Under the pieces are notes generated by a model, which had not been told where the DNA came from, did no database searches, and was given only the letters and a program-made list of their open reading frames with translations. Positions 13,936 through 28,199 of a stretch of 64,000 nucleotides of DNA are shown in pieces. The translations under genes were made by a program, and so were the position numbers. This stretch comes from Centropus unirufus (taxonomy: Eukaryota; Chordata; Aves; Cuculiformes; Centropidae), in contig VYZI01000103.1 in NCBI GenBank assembly GCA_013397695.1, positions 793,558 to 857,557 on the forward strand, in the 5' to 3' direction. The stretch's first letter is position 1. Each line of letters begins with the position of its first letter.

Positions 13936-16900
13936 CACTTTAGAAAGGGACAGGATGCTAGCAGAAGAGAAACTAGCAAGTACATTGGGATTTGATTTGA
14001 ATTACTTGCACCTGAAACAATTGAACAAGCCTGTTAGGAGACAAAAGAAAAAAAAAACAACAGAGAATAGAAAATCAAGAAAGGAAGAATAAAGAGTTTC
14101 AAGACATATGGCAACCCTTCTATTCTTATTCCCGTCTCTCCTCTCAGCTACACATGAAAAACTCTGTAATCATTTCAGCAGAAGAAAATAAAGCAAGATA
14201 AATTTTTCCCTCACAGATTGCAGAAGCACTCAGAAAAATGGATAGTTTCAGTACATCCTTCTTACTGTTTCTCTACTCACAAAAATTATTCACAATTGTG
14301 AAGAAAATGCTCTGAAAATAATGGTAAACCATTGGGGTGATAGAGAAATACAGACCTAAAAATGCAACCTGACATCAAAGCTCAAAACCTGATTCCAGTT
14401 ATAAATGTTTCATCTAAAATTTGCATTATTTTCTTTCCAACTGAAAAGTACCAGAGTTAACACTTTAAATGAGTCACTTTTGACTTACTGCAAAGCACAG
14501 CATACCTTTGTCTTAACTAGCACCCATAAATACATGTGTTTTTTGAGTTCATGTTATTTTTGCTAGCATAAATTTGAATCTACACGAATACAGAAAATGG
14601 CTTTTTTTCACAGAAAAAAATACAGAAAATGGTAGTTTTTTCACATAACTAGGCACACTGAAGTCCCTAAAACTGATCACCAGTATGGCACTTGCTTATA
14701 ATTTGCCCACTGAATCGCTTTATTTCCATGCAACTTTACTTATGTCCCAAGAACACAGTATCCTGACATAGCCTTTTAAATAAAATATTCTACAGGAATG
14801 TACCATCCACCTAACACATACAAACAAGGTTATCGAGATATGGTTGGTATTAAGAAACAATCTGCTGAATGACTCAATAAGCTGGGTGACAATTTGAGAC
14901 ATAGAGAGAATTCAACACTGTGAAAGCAGATTTTCTGTTTTAGTAACTAGGACTGTGTAGGATTTAATGATCGGAATGAATCGTGTCTTCATGAAATAAA
15001 TTCAAATATCTTCCTAAAATGAGAATGTACACACATCTGTCAAAAGATAATCATGACAGTATGTGTACTTCATACATCCAAGTATCAGTATGTTGCCTAT
15101 ATTTTGACAATTAACCAAAAAAATTAAAAGCTATAAACATGGATTCATGTGGTGAAAGAACTAGCTGTGTATTCACAATTGTTCGAGATACACTGAACCT
15201 GAAGAAACAACAGGAAGTCTGTACAAAATAAAGGTTAGTTTTCTAAAAAAATTAAATACCTGAGAGAAGTGATGTCCATAACAAAGTGCTTGCTCTCATT
15301 TTGGCATCATTAGATTGAACTAGGTAGAGAAGGATATTTGGATTCACTGAAAAGTTACAATTCAAGCTGCATTTAAAAAATAGTAATGCTACATTCTTCA
15401 CTGATATTGTGTCAATGACCTCAAGGGTTTGGAAAATCTTGTGGCTAAGTGCCAAAAGTATTTCTTTGTGCTAATTGAGAAGACTTTGAGAACAAGACTG
15501 CTTATTTCTAAACTGAACAAAGTCCATATATCTATACACAGGAGCTTTTCCCCTCCAAGATGAGGAATCTTTCTTTCAAAGTCATAATAACATTTTTTTA
15601 TAATATAAGTCAGAATAAAAATTATGTTTTAATGATTTAAACAATTGTATCCATTAAAAATTACAGTTCTAAACCTGAAGTTGATATCAAATTCAAGATT
15701 TATTCATGATATTGTCTAGAGGAATGGTGTAACTTTTTCATCAAATTTGAATGATAAATTGCACGTCTTGCCCATGGTTACAGCAGTTATTCATATTGCA
15801 AACACAGCAAGGAAACTATAATTTGAATGGAAAGCCAGAGGAGCAGGGCAAGAAGACTCACTGCCAGCAAGAAGGAAGTCTTCAAATTAAGATGCTGGAC
15901 TGAGTCTGAAACAGTTTACTTCACATATTTGCCACAGCATTTTTTCCCACCCCTCATCTTCAACACTTGTTCTGTGTCTGTTCGTGAACAGAAAATTAGA
16001 AACAACAATACTGCTCTAATCAGAGCACAGTTGTCTCTAGCCCCAGAAGTAAAAAAGATACTACTCTGAATGGCCCTGCTACCCTGACCACAGTTGTGCC
16101 AACATGGCAATTTTACTAAATAAATCAGCAGAGGAAGTGGGTAGGGAAGCGTGTAAATTGGTACTATTCCTACATCTTTATGGGGATAGAAATATGCAGA
16201 AAGGCACACACATACTCTAGGTTCATCAGATGGTTTAATCGCCTTTCTTAGGGCAGAAAGATGATACAAGTCATGCTAAACCTTAGCATTTTGTGGTGCT
16301 TTTATTTATGTGGGAAAAGTATTGCAGTACTATGGTTCCTTTTCTCTTGCACCACAAATGAGGAGAAATGCATTGTGAGGAAAGCTTTGTTTTAGAATGA
16401 ACAAATCAATCCCTCATGTTCCACAGGTAGCATGATAATCACCTGATGCAAGCTAAGAGTGAGAAGCTCTGATAAATTCCTGCAGGGAGCACACTCCCAA
16501 GGAAGGACAGCACTATATGCTATGCTGCAGCATAGTTCATGGGTTGCTCCAAGGCACATTTTCAACATGTTCCCCAACTAATTCCCTTTATGGTTTACAA
16601 AAAAGTAGAATAGAAAAGCAATAAAAGAACAGAGATTGAATGAGAGCAATTATTACTGAGTGAAAAAAAATGATGTCTTAGATTAGCTTGTTGATGAATA
16701 ACAAAAGCTTGATATGAACTCATTGTGTCTTCGCTTTGTTTAGTGAATTTGTAGCACTTCAGGGGCTCTTCAGCTCAAATCAATTTGTTAGGAAATGTAC
16801 TTTAATTATTTGTTTCAAATCAATGCAACTTTTAAGCTGATTCTAACAACCTTCCAGTGTACAAGGGAGAGAAAGGTGAAAATCTCCATACTGCTAATAG

Positions 16901-17751
16901 TCTTATTTAATTCTCAAATCAGAAATATAAAGAGGGATTTAAAATATATACATTTTTAAATATAGATACATTTAATGTCACCAAATAATTTCACTCAACA
17001 TGAAGCAGTAGGATATGGGAGAGAATTACACAACCATCAACAAATACAAGATATCGATAGGAACAAATTCATAAGCTCAAGACCAAGCATAATTTGTCAA
17101 AGTCCAACCTGCTAATAAAAGAGACAACAGTTAAGAGGTAACACTCATACCAAGATACAAGGTAGGATCTATTCCAAAAAACACTAACCAACCATACACA
17201 AATTCTTTGACAACAGTAAGACCTGCTGAGATGCTGAGAGGAACTTTAAATCCCAAAAACACACCAAATAATATGCCATGAAATATGGATTTTTCTCCAG
17301 ATCTTCTGAGAGCAAGGACTGAAAACTCCTGAAACTTTATGATAGTCCAGGGAGTTCATAGAACTAAATTTGTAAACCTAGCATATTTCTGCTACTTTCA
17401 GAGACTCTGGACACTGTTACATCCACCAAACGTGTCCTACAGAACATCTGCTTTTCACCTTGTCTTCTGTTTCATCAAAAGCACCTACTTGTAACAACTC
17501 TAAAACTTCACCTCTGAAGTAAACTTGCTAAAAGACAGCAGCCTTGCAACTGAATAATGCAGTGGCTGCAAATAAGTTCAACTGAAATATGGAAAAGACT
17601 AAGGATCTTTTTCCCATTCTTCTTAGCACTAATGAAGAAATAATTAGTAGTTATCTTGTCAAGAATATGAATAATCAAAGCTAAAGCACATAAGGAGATA
17701 AAATCTTTATCAAAGCATGCCCTCAATTTGAGGGGATGATCAATGATCAAA
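13936..17751. other. Non-coding sequence, no gene seen
   Basis: A+T-rich DNA with one small tandem duplication (14,587-14,646). The ~117-codon minus-strand frame at 15,916-16,269 overlaps a plus-strand frame and has no splice or family support. Confidence 0.55.
14587..14646. repeat. 32-bp tandem duplication
   Basis: The block AATACAGAAAATGG followed by a T run and TTCACA occurs at 14,587-14,618 and again at 14,619-14,646, with small differences. It looks like a local slippage duplication. Confidence 0.75.
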
Positions 17752-18430
17752 TTACAGAATCACAGAATCACAAAACTGTGTAGGTTGGAAAAGACCCTTA
17801 AGATTATTAACTGTAAGCCTAAGACTACAAAGTCCACCACTAAACCACGTCCCTGTGTCACATCTACACAAGTCTTTTAACTACCTCCATGGGCTGTGAC
17901 TCAGCCAGTGAAGTTGTATTTCCTGGTATCTATAATTTTCCTGATATTTCCTGACCTGAGGTCATTTCCTCTCCCTGCATTGCTCATTACTTGGGAGAAG
18001 AGACCAGCACTGACCTCACTACAACTTAGGTAATTGTAAACAACAAGGTCTCTCCTCAGCTTCCTTTTCTCCAGTCTACACAACATCAATTCCTTCAGCC
18101 ACTCTTCACATGACTTGTATTCTAGACCCTTCACCAGCTTCTTTTGACATGCTCCAGAGCATCAAAGTCTTTTTTGGTAGTGAGGGGCCTAAACCAGGAA
18201 ACAGTATTGAAGGTGTGGTCTCACCAGGGCCAAGGACAGAAGAGCATTGATTTCCCAAGTCCTTCTATCCACAATATTTCTGATACAAGCCAGAACACTC
18301 TAGGCCTTCTTGGCCACCTGGGCACGCTGCTGGCTCATGTTCAGCTGACTGTCAACCAAGACCAGGTCCTTTTCTGCCAGGTGCTTTCCAGCCATTTGCC
18401 TCGTTGAACCCCATACAGTTTGTCTCAAAG
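17752..18430 (-). mobile_element. CR1 LINE fragment, 3' UTR and end of ORF2
   Basis: The plus strand begins with ATTACAGAATCACAGAATCA, then GTAGGTTGGAAAAGACCC. This is the reversed CR1 3' terminus with two ATTCTGTG-type octamers. It proceeds through the reversed blocks for the CTGGAGAAG region (TTCTCCAGTCTACACAACATC), the CATGTTCAGCTGACTGTC region and the CCAGGTCCTTTTCTGCCAG region. Similarity fades after CTCGTTGAACCCCATACAG near 18,420. It is 5' truncated and inserted in minus orientation. The plus-strand open frames here (18,144-18,407 and the start of 18,404-18,844) are antisense shadows. Confidence 0.9.
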
Positions 18431-18479
18431 TCTAAAGACCATATCTACTTCTTTGCTTGTCTTAATTGTTTGTCTGAGG

Positions 18480-18840
18480 CCAGCTATTTATGCCCCCGTT
18501 TGTGTCATCATCAAGGAGCAGAGGTGGCGGGGACTAGGTTGTGCAGCCACCCCCAGAGACTGGTCTTGGAATATCATCTGAGGGCTGGCAATTCTCACTT
18601 TTCACTCTGGCACTGGCAATGTGGGTGGTGGGGGTGCTCAGCATGTGGTGCCTTTCTCCTGTCAGAGACAACTCACTGTCCTGTTCTCCCTAACCCCGCT
18701 CCACCCTCCCCATGTGACTGCCCTGGAAACCCCAGATCTGCTCAAAAGAACTTCTGTGCATGCACAGAAAGACCACCACAGATTTGCCTCATCAATAATG
18801 TACCAATGGAACCTTTTCTTGTTGTCCTGGAAAAAAAGGC
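18480..18840. other. Unassigned G+C-richer segment beside the CR1
   Basis: This stretch is clearly richer in G and C than its surroundings and directly abuts the 5' side of the CR1 at 17.75-18.43 kb. I do not recognise it as CR1. On the minus strand it contains a TATA-like GCATAAATAGCTGG at about 18,485-18,498. It may be another, unrecognised repeat. Two overlapping plus-strand open frames cross it, but they run out of the CR1 and lack support as genes. Confidence 0.35.
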
Positions 18841-21800
18841 ATAAGATTACATTTATTTTAGCATATATTCTAATAACAATAATATCTTTAAAATATTAAA
18901 CTCGAAAATATTATTCTATTAAATTTGCAATCTATCTTCCTTATTTCCAAGAGACCTAAATATTTAGCTGGAAATTAACTTTTAGAACCTAAATACGTGA
19001 GAATCTGATGAACGGATAATACAGGAATATTGGGGCTGAAACTCTGATTCAAATCTAGTGAAAGAATATAATTTTTAATGTAATTTTTCTATTTTAGACA
19101 CATCCATCTTGCACCGACTCAGAGTTATCAAATGTAATCACCTAAAAATATGGCAGATCTTTCTGTGACTATTATTTTATTATAATAATTTTTGCCAACA
19201 AATTCAGGAATCTCCCATGAATCACGACCTTAGACTCTGAGGAATTACAGACAAAATCAGCTTATTCTTATAAGCAAGGTTTTATATTATGAGTATATAT
19301 TCTTGTGATGACTTGTTAAGAAATTAAAGATTGTTGTTAGTCTTTCTATTAGGTGTGAAATAAGCACAAAGCAACCTTATATCAATGCATTTTTTATGCA
19401 AAAGAAACCAGTAGATGTCAGAGTGTATTTTTAAAGAGGAATGTTAGGTTTGCTAATGAAGCAATGTAGCAATGAATGAATGAAGCAATTTCTTTTATGA
19501 ATATTATTCAAAAGGGGGAAGGACAGTAAGGAAAAAAAAATCATTCAGGAGAGCCAGAAATGTGATATAATTGGTCAGCTACTGTAGCGAGACAGCCTCT
19601 TCATAACATGTGAAACACAAGGCAGTAAGAGGAAAGATGACAAAGGATATAAAGCATGTGGTAGCATGTGCTACTGGTTATATGACAAGTCACTGACCTT
19701 GTATCTGCCTGGCAGTTGTTTCTTCACAGAGTCTGCTTCTAGCCTTGGAGACAGGACTGCAAATATGAAGGGCTGGGAGGAGAGACTTAGGGTAATGGTT
19801 GGTAAAGCAAACTAATTAGAAACACAGCTTTAGTTGTCTTGAGCTTCATGTGTGGGTCATACTTGTACACATTGAATAGAGGTGCCAAGACTTCATTTTG
19901 GAGAGAACTCAAATTTGAAATGGGGAGATAGACAGCAATTCTTGTTTCTTATGGAACAAACATCTACAAAAATCCCAGTGAACACTGGAGATGTGAGTGA
20001 CATCTTGCTGAAGGAATGTACAGAAGAATATAGAAGGAGAATAGGAATTCAGAATCCTATTCTATACAAACACTATCCAAAATCAGGTTTATAGGATGAA
20101 GGAACTTAGAGCTGTAAAAAGTAAAAGGGACAGAAAAACCTATATTTTGCAACCTGTTGAAGAAATTCTAATATATTTCTTAGGGCAAATTTGCTGTTAG
20201 TTCTGGCTCATGTTGACAACCATGAAGAGATCAGAATTTGTACATGCCTACCAGGTCAATTTTTGTCATATTAACATACATATTGCAGACTATAATTCTG
20301 TGTGGCATGTGGTATTAAAGGCACAAATCCTGATCTAAGGAGCTTACCAACTAAAATCACTAGGAATAAAATAAAGTGCCAACAGTCAAATAACTTGTCT
20401 CTTCCCTGAAAGTTGATAGATTTATTTTTTTTCCAGCAAGTAGAGCTTCTACTTTGATTCAAAACACAGAGAAAATCTGAGTATCTGGGTTCTGGTTTTG
20501 GTAGTGGGATTGCTGTCTATTGCTGTTCTATTGCATATGGAGTTATTTCTATAAAGGTATTAACTAGTAGCATATAAGATAGCAGAGACCAATGCCATGT
20601 GGTCTACTGATCTCTAATAAGCAGCAGTGACTGTGATATAATTTGTTTCAGATAATTTATTTTACGAAAAACTGTGGTAGCTCACTGAAGTAAAAAAACA
20701 TAGGTAAGAAACAAAGAGGATTTCAAGCTGCATTTATTTTGCACAGAAATGGGGAAGATATAAATATCACATCCAGAAATGAGAAAAGCTGACCTTTTTA
20801 TTTTCAAGTTGCCTCGATAACCTGAATTTTATGAAAATAATGTTGGAATTTTTTCAGTCAAGGAAATTATATTCCCATTGCATGTGCATTAGTATGTTAT
20901 CATAAGTTTCTACATCAGAAACAAGAAGATGGCTAAATATTTGCTGGTTCAGGGAAATCCTTTGCCAATATCTTCATAATCTAGGCTGAAGAGCATCCAT
21001 GGCTTTTCAGCAAAGTCATTTTGGTTGAAATGTCTGTGATGTTCCTTGACAGAGAATATGGTTCTTAAAATGTGGGATTTTTCTTGTGGAGGGGAGAAGG
21101 GAATGATGTAAAAAACATATTTAATGTAGAAGGAGCTTAAGAATAAAGTGAGAAAATGCTACAGGCTCCACATTTTGGTATCTGAGCAGCTGGAATAAGA
21201 ATTTTCTAAAGTTACTTTATATGAAGAGCATCTTCCAGTTTGATGGTTTTCTCATAACTTGTTTCCACAAGTTAAGACTAGTGAAAACTTGCTATATGAT
21301 GCCCTCGACCTTATAAAGAAGTACTGTATCCGGATAGAATACTAGTTTCACCAGTTTCTTTCATCTGTCTTACTTCAGAAGGGTGCCCTTCAATCTACCT
21401 CATTTGTGGTTCCTTGTCAGAAACAAAAAATTGTATAGTGAACTCTTTTACCAAGAACAACACTGTCTACACTGACTATGTAGTTATCTCTAGTAAAAAC
21501 AGGCAGTGCTGTTTAAATTGTTGGATAGTTATAAGCTTTATTCTAGGAAGCAGTTCATATCATTAGCCTCACTGAACATGCTGTCAACTGATTCTGAACG
21601 TAATGTTTGACCTTTGTGAAAGGAGAAAATGATTTGTAGTGTGCCACACTTCCCTGGCATATTGACTAATACTAAAAACAAACACAAAACTGTGTACCTG
21701 CCTCTCTAGGAGTAACAGATATTACCTTTCTCATTTTATTAGCTCAGTCACCAGTGGCAACCTTGCTGGAGGATGGTACCCTCAGAAAGGTATTTTAAGA

Positions 21801-24800
21801 CATTTGAAACATGCTTTAGAAGTTTTCTGTTCTCTCTTTAAAACAGGAGCTGGATTTCAAAAGAGATTCGTGCTTTAAGAAAACATATCGCAGGTGGTAA
21901 TGGCTGCAATCTGGATTTAAAAGAAATATGAAGAGCAAAAATCTCTAATATAGTGACATCAAAAGATATTCCACATCTGGAAACTACTTGGTTATTGAAA
22001 AAAGAATGTGCAGTAGAAAAGGTGCTGCTGAGTTGCCAGAGATCTTGTTTACTTGGCAATAGCTCTATACTCATTTTAAATTAATGTAGATGCTAACGAT
22101 ACATTAAATGAAATGCAGTGAAAATATAGAAATGACAGAAATATGATGTGCTATGCCTTCATGTAGATTTATACATTTAGAATCCAGTATTGATTATGTT
22201 CAAAAGAAATAAAAAGGAACAACAAAATGCCAAGTAAACATTGTGAAAGGAAGAGTTTTAACTATTCCTATGGATTTAGGAGGACATTTGAAACAGCAGG
22301 CACTACCCTCAAGACTCCTTTAAAAAGAAACCCGGAGAAAGAGAACTTCATTCATGCTTGTGATAGATGACCATCACTTAAGTGACTGTTCTGCTTAGGA
22401 CGCTTGGCAGAAAGATAATGACTGGGAAGCAGAGATTCTGAGAAGACTTAACTAGAATTAGAACAAGTGTCTGGAAAATAACCTACACTTTTACATATAT
22501 AAGAAAGGAAAGTTAACGATTATACTACAGTTCATCCTTATTGTCTATTATATCTAAGGTGTTTAATTTTTATTAATTAAAATTAAAATAGATATATAAT
22601 AGTATAATATTTCATTTATTTGCTTTATAAATGGATCTTGTTTCGGTTTGAGAGTGTGAAAGAAGAAAGCAGAAATAGGTGAAGATGAGAGAAAACTCAT
22701 CATAAACTACTTGTCATCCTTAAGAGTAAAGGACACTTACAGTAAAAAGAAATACTGTATGTGAAAGAATAAGCAGTTTCTCCATAACACTTTCAGCTCA
22801 GGGAGTTGTGTCAGAATTTGAATATATGTTTAAATACATCTCTTTCTTTGAAGAAGGGAACTGCTTCTGCTTTTTTTTTTCCATTTGGATGTATAAACTT
22901 TGGCTGGTAAATTTCAATGTAATACATTTAAGTAATAATGCACTGAAGAAATGTACTTGGGCTTTTATCGTATTTATCAGAAAAAAAGAAGTAACAGAAG
23001 TGTGTAATGAACAGTAGGGTTAAGTAGCAACTTCATGGTTTTTCTGCTTTACATTTCATATCTAAATCCAAAACAGTCTTGAGTGTTCATCCCTAATTAC
23101 CCAAAGAGAAGTCTGGGTAACCCAGTTAAAGGGAATAACACAATCCTTTGATCATTAGAGACTCACAGGCATTTTAACAGCAGTCTGACCATCATTATTT
23201 CTTTCAGCCATTCTGATTATTATGTAGGAAATGGATCATTGCTTCATTTTGCCTCACTTCCCAATTTATAGTGAATAGGTCAAAGATCTCAGGCTATAAC
23301 AATAAAGTAGAAATACAATGGGCGGTGAGTGTCTAGGCTAAGATTCATAAACAAAAAGAAAACCAGAAACTGTTAAGCAAGATGTCCCTTCATTCTTTCA
23401 GTGAAATAAAGCTGCCTGCATGCCCTTTCCATTTTACTTTGATTGGCAAAATTAATTTCTCTATAATCTCTGTTTTTGAGAACAAATTTAGTTCTGAATT
23501 AAACCATCAGATCTTGGCGTTTATGAATTTCAACCTCCTGGCAGCATGATTGAACTCTGTGCCTACACTACTTACAAAAGTGGTATGAGAGAGCAACTGT
23601 TTACTCTATGGCATGCTTCAGCCTTCAGCCTTGCTGTAGCAAAATTCCAACTATGAAAACTTGGTGTTTCTTAGATAGTTACCTTCCTCAAAATATCTAA
23701 GCTTAGCTCAGTATCTGAAGTGACTAAGCAAGATCCGGACATTTAGATACTCAAAGTACAGCTTCACACAGGTGAGTGCAAAAAAACTCTAAACCCAGTA
23801 TTCCCTGGATCTGTTCCAGCATCAAAACCTAATTGTCATACCTATTGAAAGTATAAATTCTTATTCTTCTACCCCACCCTAATCCAGGAAGTCCCACTGA
23901 ATTCCTTGACCTGTTATAATTCCAAATACTTTTACTTAACATCCTCTTCTTTTTCCAAAACAATAAATAGAATTCCCTGGCTCTACTGAATTCTTGATTG
24001 CCATTTAACTGCTGATGTTTAATTTTGAAACAGAAGAAAACTAAACACCTTTAACTCGTGCTGTCTTGATCAGTGCAAGATTGGATCCTTGATTTATGAC
24101 TTCTGCATTTTAATTTCCTATAGGTAAATAAAAATATTAGTGATAGAATTACTCTTAACAGTGTTATCTTTTTCTTTCAGACACTTTAATATAAATAATA
24201 CTTTATTTTAAAGAAATTGAACTGAATGCCACCGATATTTTCTCCAAAAGCCAGACTGTTTCTAAGTTTCCCTATGTCAATAACTCCTTTTCAAATTGTA
24301 GTTGTTCCTAAGTACCACTCCTACGTCTCTTACTCAAAAGTGCATTGACCAGCCAAAAAATGTATACTACTTCACACTAACTAGCCTTTTCCCATTGGGA
24401 TCACCATTTAATGGTGGCTGGTTCCAGGAGAATAACATTCTACTGCTTTCTAACCATTGTAATTATGTTGCAGAGGTCCCAATAAGCATAAAGTCAGAAT
24501 CAATATGTTATGCTCTCTACACTATTTGAAATCTCACAACCAGTGTCCTTTTTAAGAAAACTTTTCCAAATAGTTATCCTTTCTTACCTTCAAAAAAGTT
24601 CATGGAGCAACAGTAGAACAGAATACCAAAGAGTAGCACAATTAAATATATTTCTGGTTTGTTTGCTTGCTTTAAACGTGTCTTAATGGTGCTTATAGTG
24701 AAAAGACAATGTCCCAGAATCAGATAAGGAATAGAATAAATAAGTGGGCAGATAAAAGTCTGAATAATTCATAGTAGTGACCTCATTATGATTTGATGAG

Positions 24801-26102
24801 CAGATCATTGGCTTACCAAACCATTACTTGATTTGATGCTGTTATTTTTATCTTTCTAAAAAGTCAAAAGATCACTCACTGCTCCTGTGAAAGCAGGATC
24901 TGAAGATATTTATTATCCAGAAAAATTCTTCTGGTTCTCAGGATTTGAAACCCTCCATGGAGAAAAAAATTCCTTACAATGTGCATTTGATAATAAAAAT
25001 GTGGCAGATACTCTAGCCAGATTATCTTAAACCTTCAGAGATAAATGCCCTACAAAGTTCAAATCAAGAAAATATTCATTTAGCTTAACTGGTGATTTTC
25101 CCTTTTAAGTTATATGTGAATGAACAGATGGCAAACACTCCAAACCCCTGACTGTTAGTGGAGTGCTGTCATTTCAGATCAAGATTGCAGTTCATCTCAC
25201 AGAAGAAATTATCTATTCTCTCTGTGATGGGACATCTTAGTATCAAGTTTGACCAGAAAGATTCATTAAACAGGAAAAGTTGCAAAAGGAGTTTCTGTTG
25301 ATACTGTCTGCTCATATTGAAGCTTACGGCGTAAGGGATGTAGTAGAGGACTTGGGTTCTATTCTTGAATTTGTCACTAAATTACTTCAAGCAAGTGACT
25401 CAATCATTCATTCTTGATTCCTCCATCTGTGAAATGTTGAATTCTTCTCCAGGGTAGCATAAAATCCATCAATACTTTTAAAGCACTATTAGTTTCCAGG
25501 GCATAAAACTTCTGCATATTGATGTGTGTTGTGTGCTCTGTATTAATCTGGAGAAAACAGAGCAGGAGACGTATAGCCAAAATTTATTATGCTTTCTTTT
25601 TCTTCTGTGGAAAAAATTAGCACAAGAAATATTTCAAAACACATTTTGCTTTCTGTGTGCAGGGAAAGGAGTAGGGGTAAAAGAAGCACCTAATCTGCAT
25701 GGATAGAGGCAAGAGATGGACTGCTTATTTCAAACCTACTTATAGTTTCCGATTCTGCTTGTTTGAGCAATTCCAATTTTGTGAAAGACAAAATGACTAA
25801 GTGAATAGTAAGCAGCAGAAAACAGCATTACTGATAAGTGGTCTGTTTCTCAGTAAGACTGAGTTCTCATAGATGTTGAAATAATCACAAGACAGTTATG
25901 AATCTAGAATAACTGCATTGAGAAATGGAGGAAATGACAGAGGCTGAATTGGAGAGGAGTAGGGATAATTTTCAGATGAAATTTAGAAGAGGTTTTGTTG
26001 TGAGAAGGTTACTGTTGTTGGAAGCTGAATGTGAAAGAAAGGTCAAGGAAGCATTATTATTATTGCTTCCTTTGTACTGACTTTATTTTTTTCTTCACTG
26101 CA
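18841..26102. other. Non-coding sequence, no firm gene
   Basis: More than 7 kb of A+T-rich DNA without a recognised repeat. The one exon-like item is a minus-strand open stretch at 24,588-24,759 with a good splice donor, reported under findings at low confidence. Confidence 0.5.
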
Positions 26103-26945
26103 GAGCAGATTGTCCCCATGTGCCAAAAGACAAGCCAGTAGGGAAAAAGACTGGCCTGGCTGAATAGAGAGTACTGACTGGAACATAGTGAAAAAAGAGA
26201 GTTTGATCTGTAGAAGAAGGTGATGTCGTGAGGTTATGCAAGGAGAAAATTAGAAGGGCCAAAGCCCAACTAGAACTTAATCAGGTTAGTAAGGTAAACA
26301 GTAATAAAGAATGTTTCTAAATATATATTAACAACAAAACAAGTGCTAAGGAGAATCTCCATTCTTTATTGGATGCAGCATGAAACTTGGTGACAAAGGT
26401 TGAGGTACTTAATACTTTCTTTGTCTCAGTCTTTAATAATAAGACATTTTTTTTCTGTGTACCAAGTCACCAGAGTTAGAAGACAGGCACAGGGAGCAGA
26501 ATGGAGCTCCCATAATCCAGGAGCATGTGGTTAGCAACCTGCTGCACCACTTGGACAAACACAGCTCTATGAGGCCAGATGACATCCATCCAAGGGTATT
26601 GAGGGAGCTGATGAAAGTGCTCACTCAGACACTTTGCATCAATTTACCTGCAGTTCTGGTTGACTAGGGAAGTCCCAGCTGACTGGAGATCAACAAACAT
26701 GATTCCTTTCTACAAGAAGGGCCTCAAAGAGGATCTGGGGACTTAGAAGCCTGTCAGTCCGATCTCAGTGCCATGGAAGGTTATGGAGCAGATCACCTGG
26801 AGTACCATTATACCCAGTCAGCTTGGGTTTAGGAAAGGAAGGTTCTGCTTCACTAACCCGATCTCCTTCTATGACAAGGCAAAGGTGCTTAGTACATGAA
26901 GGAAAGCATATGTATGTTTTTTACCTGGACTTCAATAAAGTTCTT
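26103..26945 (+). mobile_element. CR1 LINE fragment, reverse transcriptase part of ORF2 only
   Basis: It runs parallel to 57,900-58,815 of the long CR1 below. Both contain GAGAAAAT(T/C)AGAAGGGCC followed by AAAGCCCAA, then AGGGTATTGAGGG, a CTGACTGG block, and a final TGGACTTCA(A/G)TAAAG. The last matched part corresponds to the first aspartate block of the reverse transcriptase palm (DFSKAFDT at 58,808-58,831). There is no 3' UTR or octamer tail after 26,945, so this copy lost its 3' half as well as its 5' half. Multiple stops are present, so no protein is possible. Confidence 0.88.
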
Positions 26946-28199
26946 TTTTTACAACCTGCAAGGAAATTCTGACTTTTTTTTTTATCAGTGCTTGTAGAGT
27001 TCTTGAGAAACAACTATTCTGGCTCAGCACCATATTTATTTTCCCTCATGTTGATTTAGTATTTTATTTCTAGCTTCAGCCTTAGAAAAAGTGAACTCAT
27101 TTCAGACTCCCTAGAGCTAAGTCAAAGGCTTTCTCAGTTCAACAGCTTTCCAACCATTAAAGACAGTAAAGAGAAGTGATTCTTCTTAAATAAGAGTAAA
27201 GTTTTTCTATCACACACACGATTTTAATTTTAAAAGTGTCATTGCCTTTTTTGTCATGTATGTATTTAAATTTTTGAGTTATCGAAATAATAATGCAAAC
27301 CAAAGAAAAAAACAGAGGAGGGAGAACACAGCAAAAGAAAAAAGAGTCTGAAAAATTAATAGATTTCTTCCAGGTAGTACAGTGTCTCACAGATCCATTA
27401 ATTTTACCAGGACTTTTGAAAATTCAGCTCTTTAAAAAAGGCAACAAAATATTAGCTGATAATTTAAAAATTGTTCTACCTCTTTGTGGACTATTTGTTC
27501 CTAAACTTAATATTTTTAAATATAACATTTTGTAAATTTAGGCAAATAATTAGTGCTCTATAGGAAGAAACGTAAGGACACATAAAATTATTTTCATTAT
27601 ATTTCTGGCTGTGCTGTAGACTGAGTGCATCATTTTTTGTAAATTCTCTAAGCATTGATTTTCAAAGTTTTGGCATGAGGTTACATGGCTCCGATTGCAC
27701 ACAAAGTTATGCTACTAAAAGATTCTGAATAGTGGATCTTCTTTTATTCTTAATAAGATCTGACAGACCAGGACAAATGCCAGAGGAAAGCTTTAATGTA
27801 AATAAATTGTGGTCCCCAAAATGAAATAACAACATAGACATAACTGAGCTACATTTTGTTATCCCTGCCCAGGGATTTCTGATACTAAACATTTCAGATC
27901 AATTTTTTTAAAGGTAGTAATTATGTCTCTCAGGAAAGATGAGAATGTTACCCCTAAACAAGCTTTAAAATCTGCCTCTGTTGAATCTAAATAACGGAGC
28001 AGATGCCCCTTACTTCAGTATTTTGGTTTGAGTTAAAGCAGAACATATTATCTGACTTTTTATCTAGCCTCTTCTGAATAACTTCAGTTTCTGAAAATTA
28101 TCACCACAGTAATTAAGAGAGTGACTGCCTTTAGGCATGATAAGCCTGACAGTTATCATCAACCTGAAGAGGCATAGCTAAGTAAAGAGGCCAGTGTGC
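26946..28199. other. Non-coding sequence, no gene seen
   Basis: A+T-rich DNA between the broken CR1 and the next LTR. The first ~50 bases carry two T runs (26,943-26,949 and 26,974-26,983), which may mark the breakpoint that removed the CR1 3' end. No other structure is recognised. Confidence 0.5.

Noticed and set aside
15916..16269. 117-codon minus-strand open frame
   Set aside because: No family resemblance and no splice support; overlaps a plus-strand frame of similar quality.
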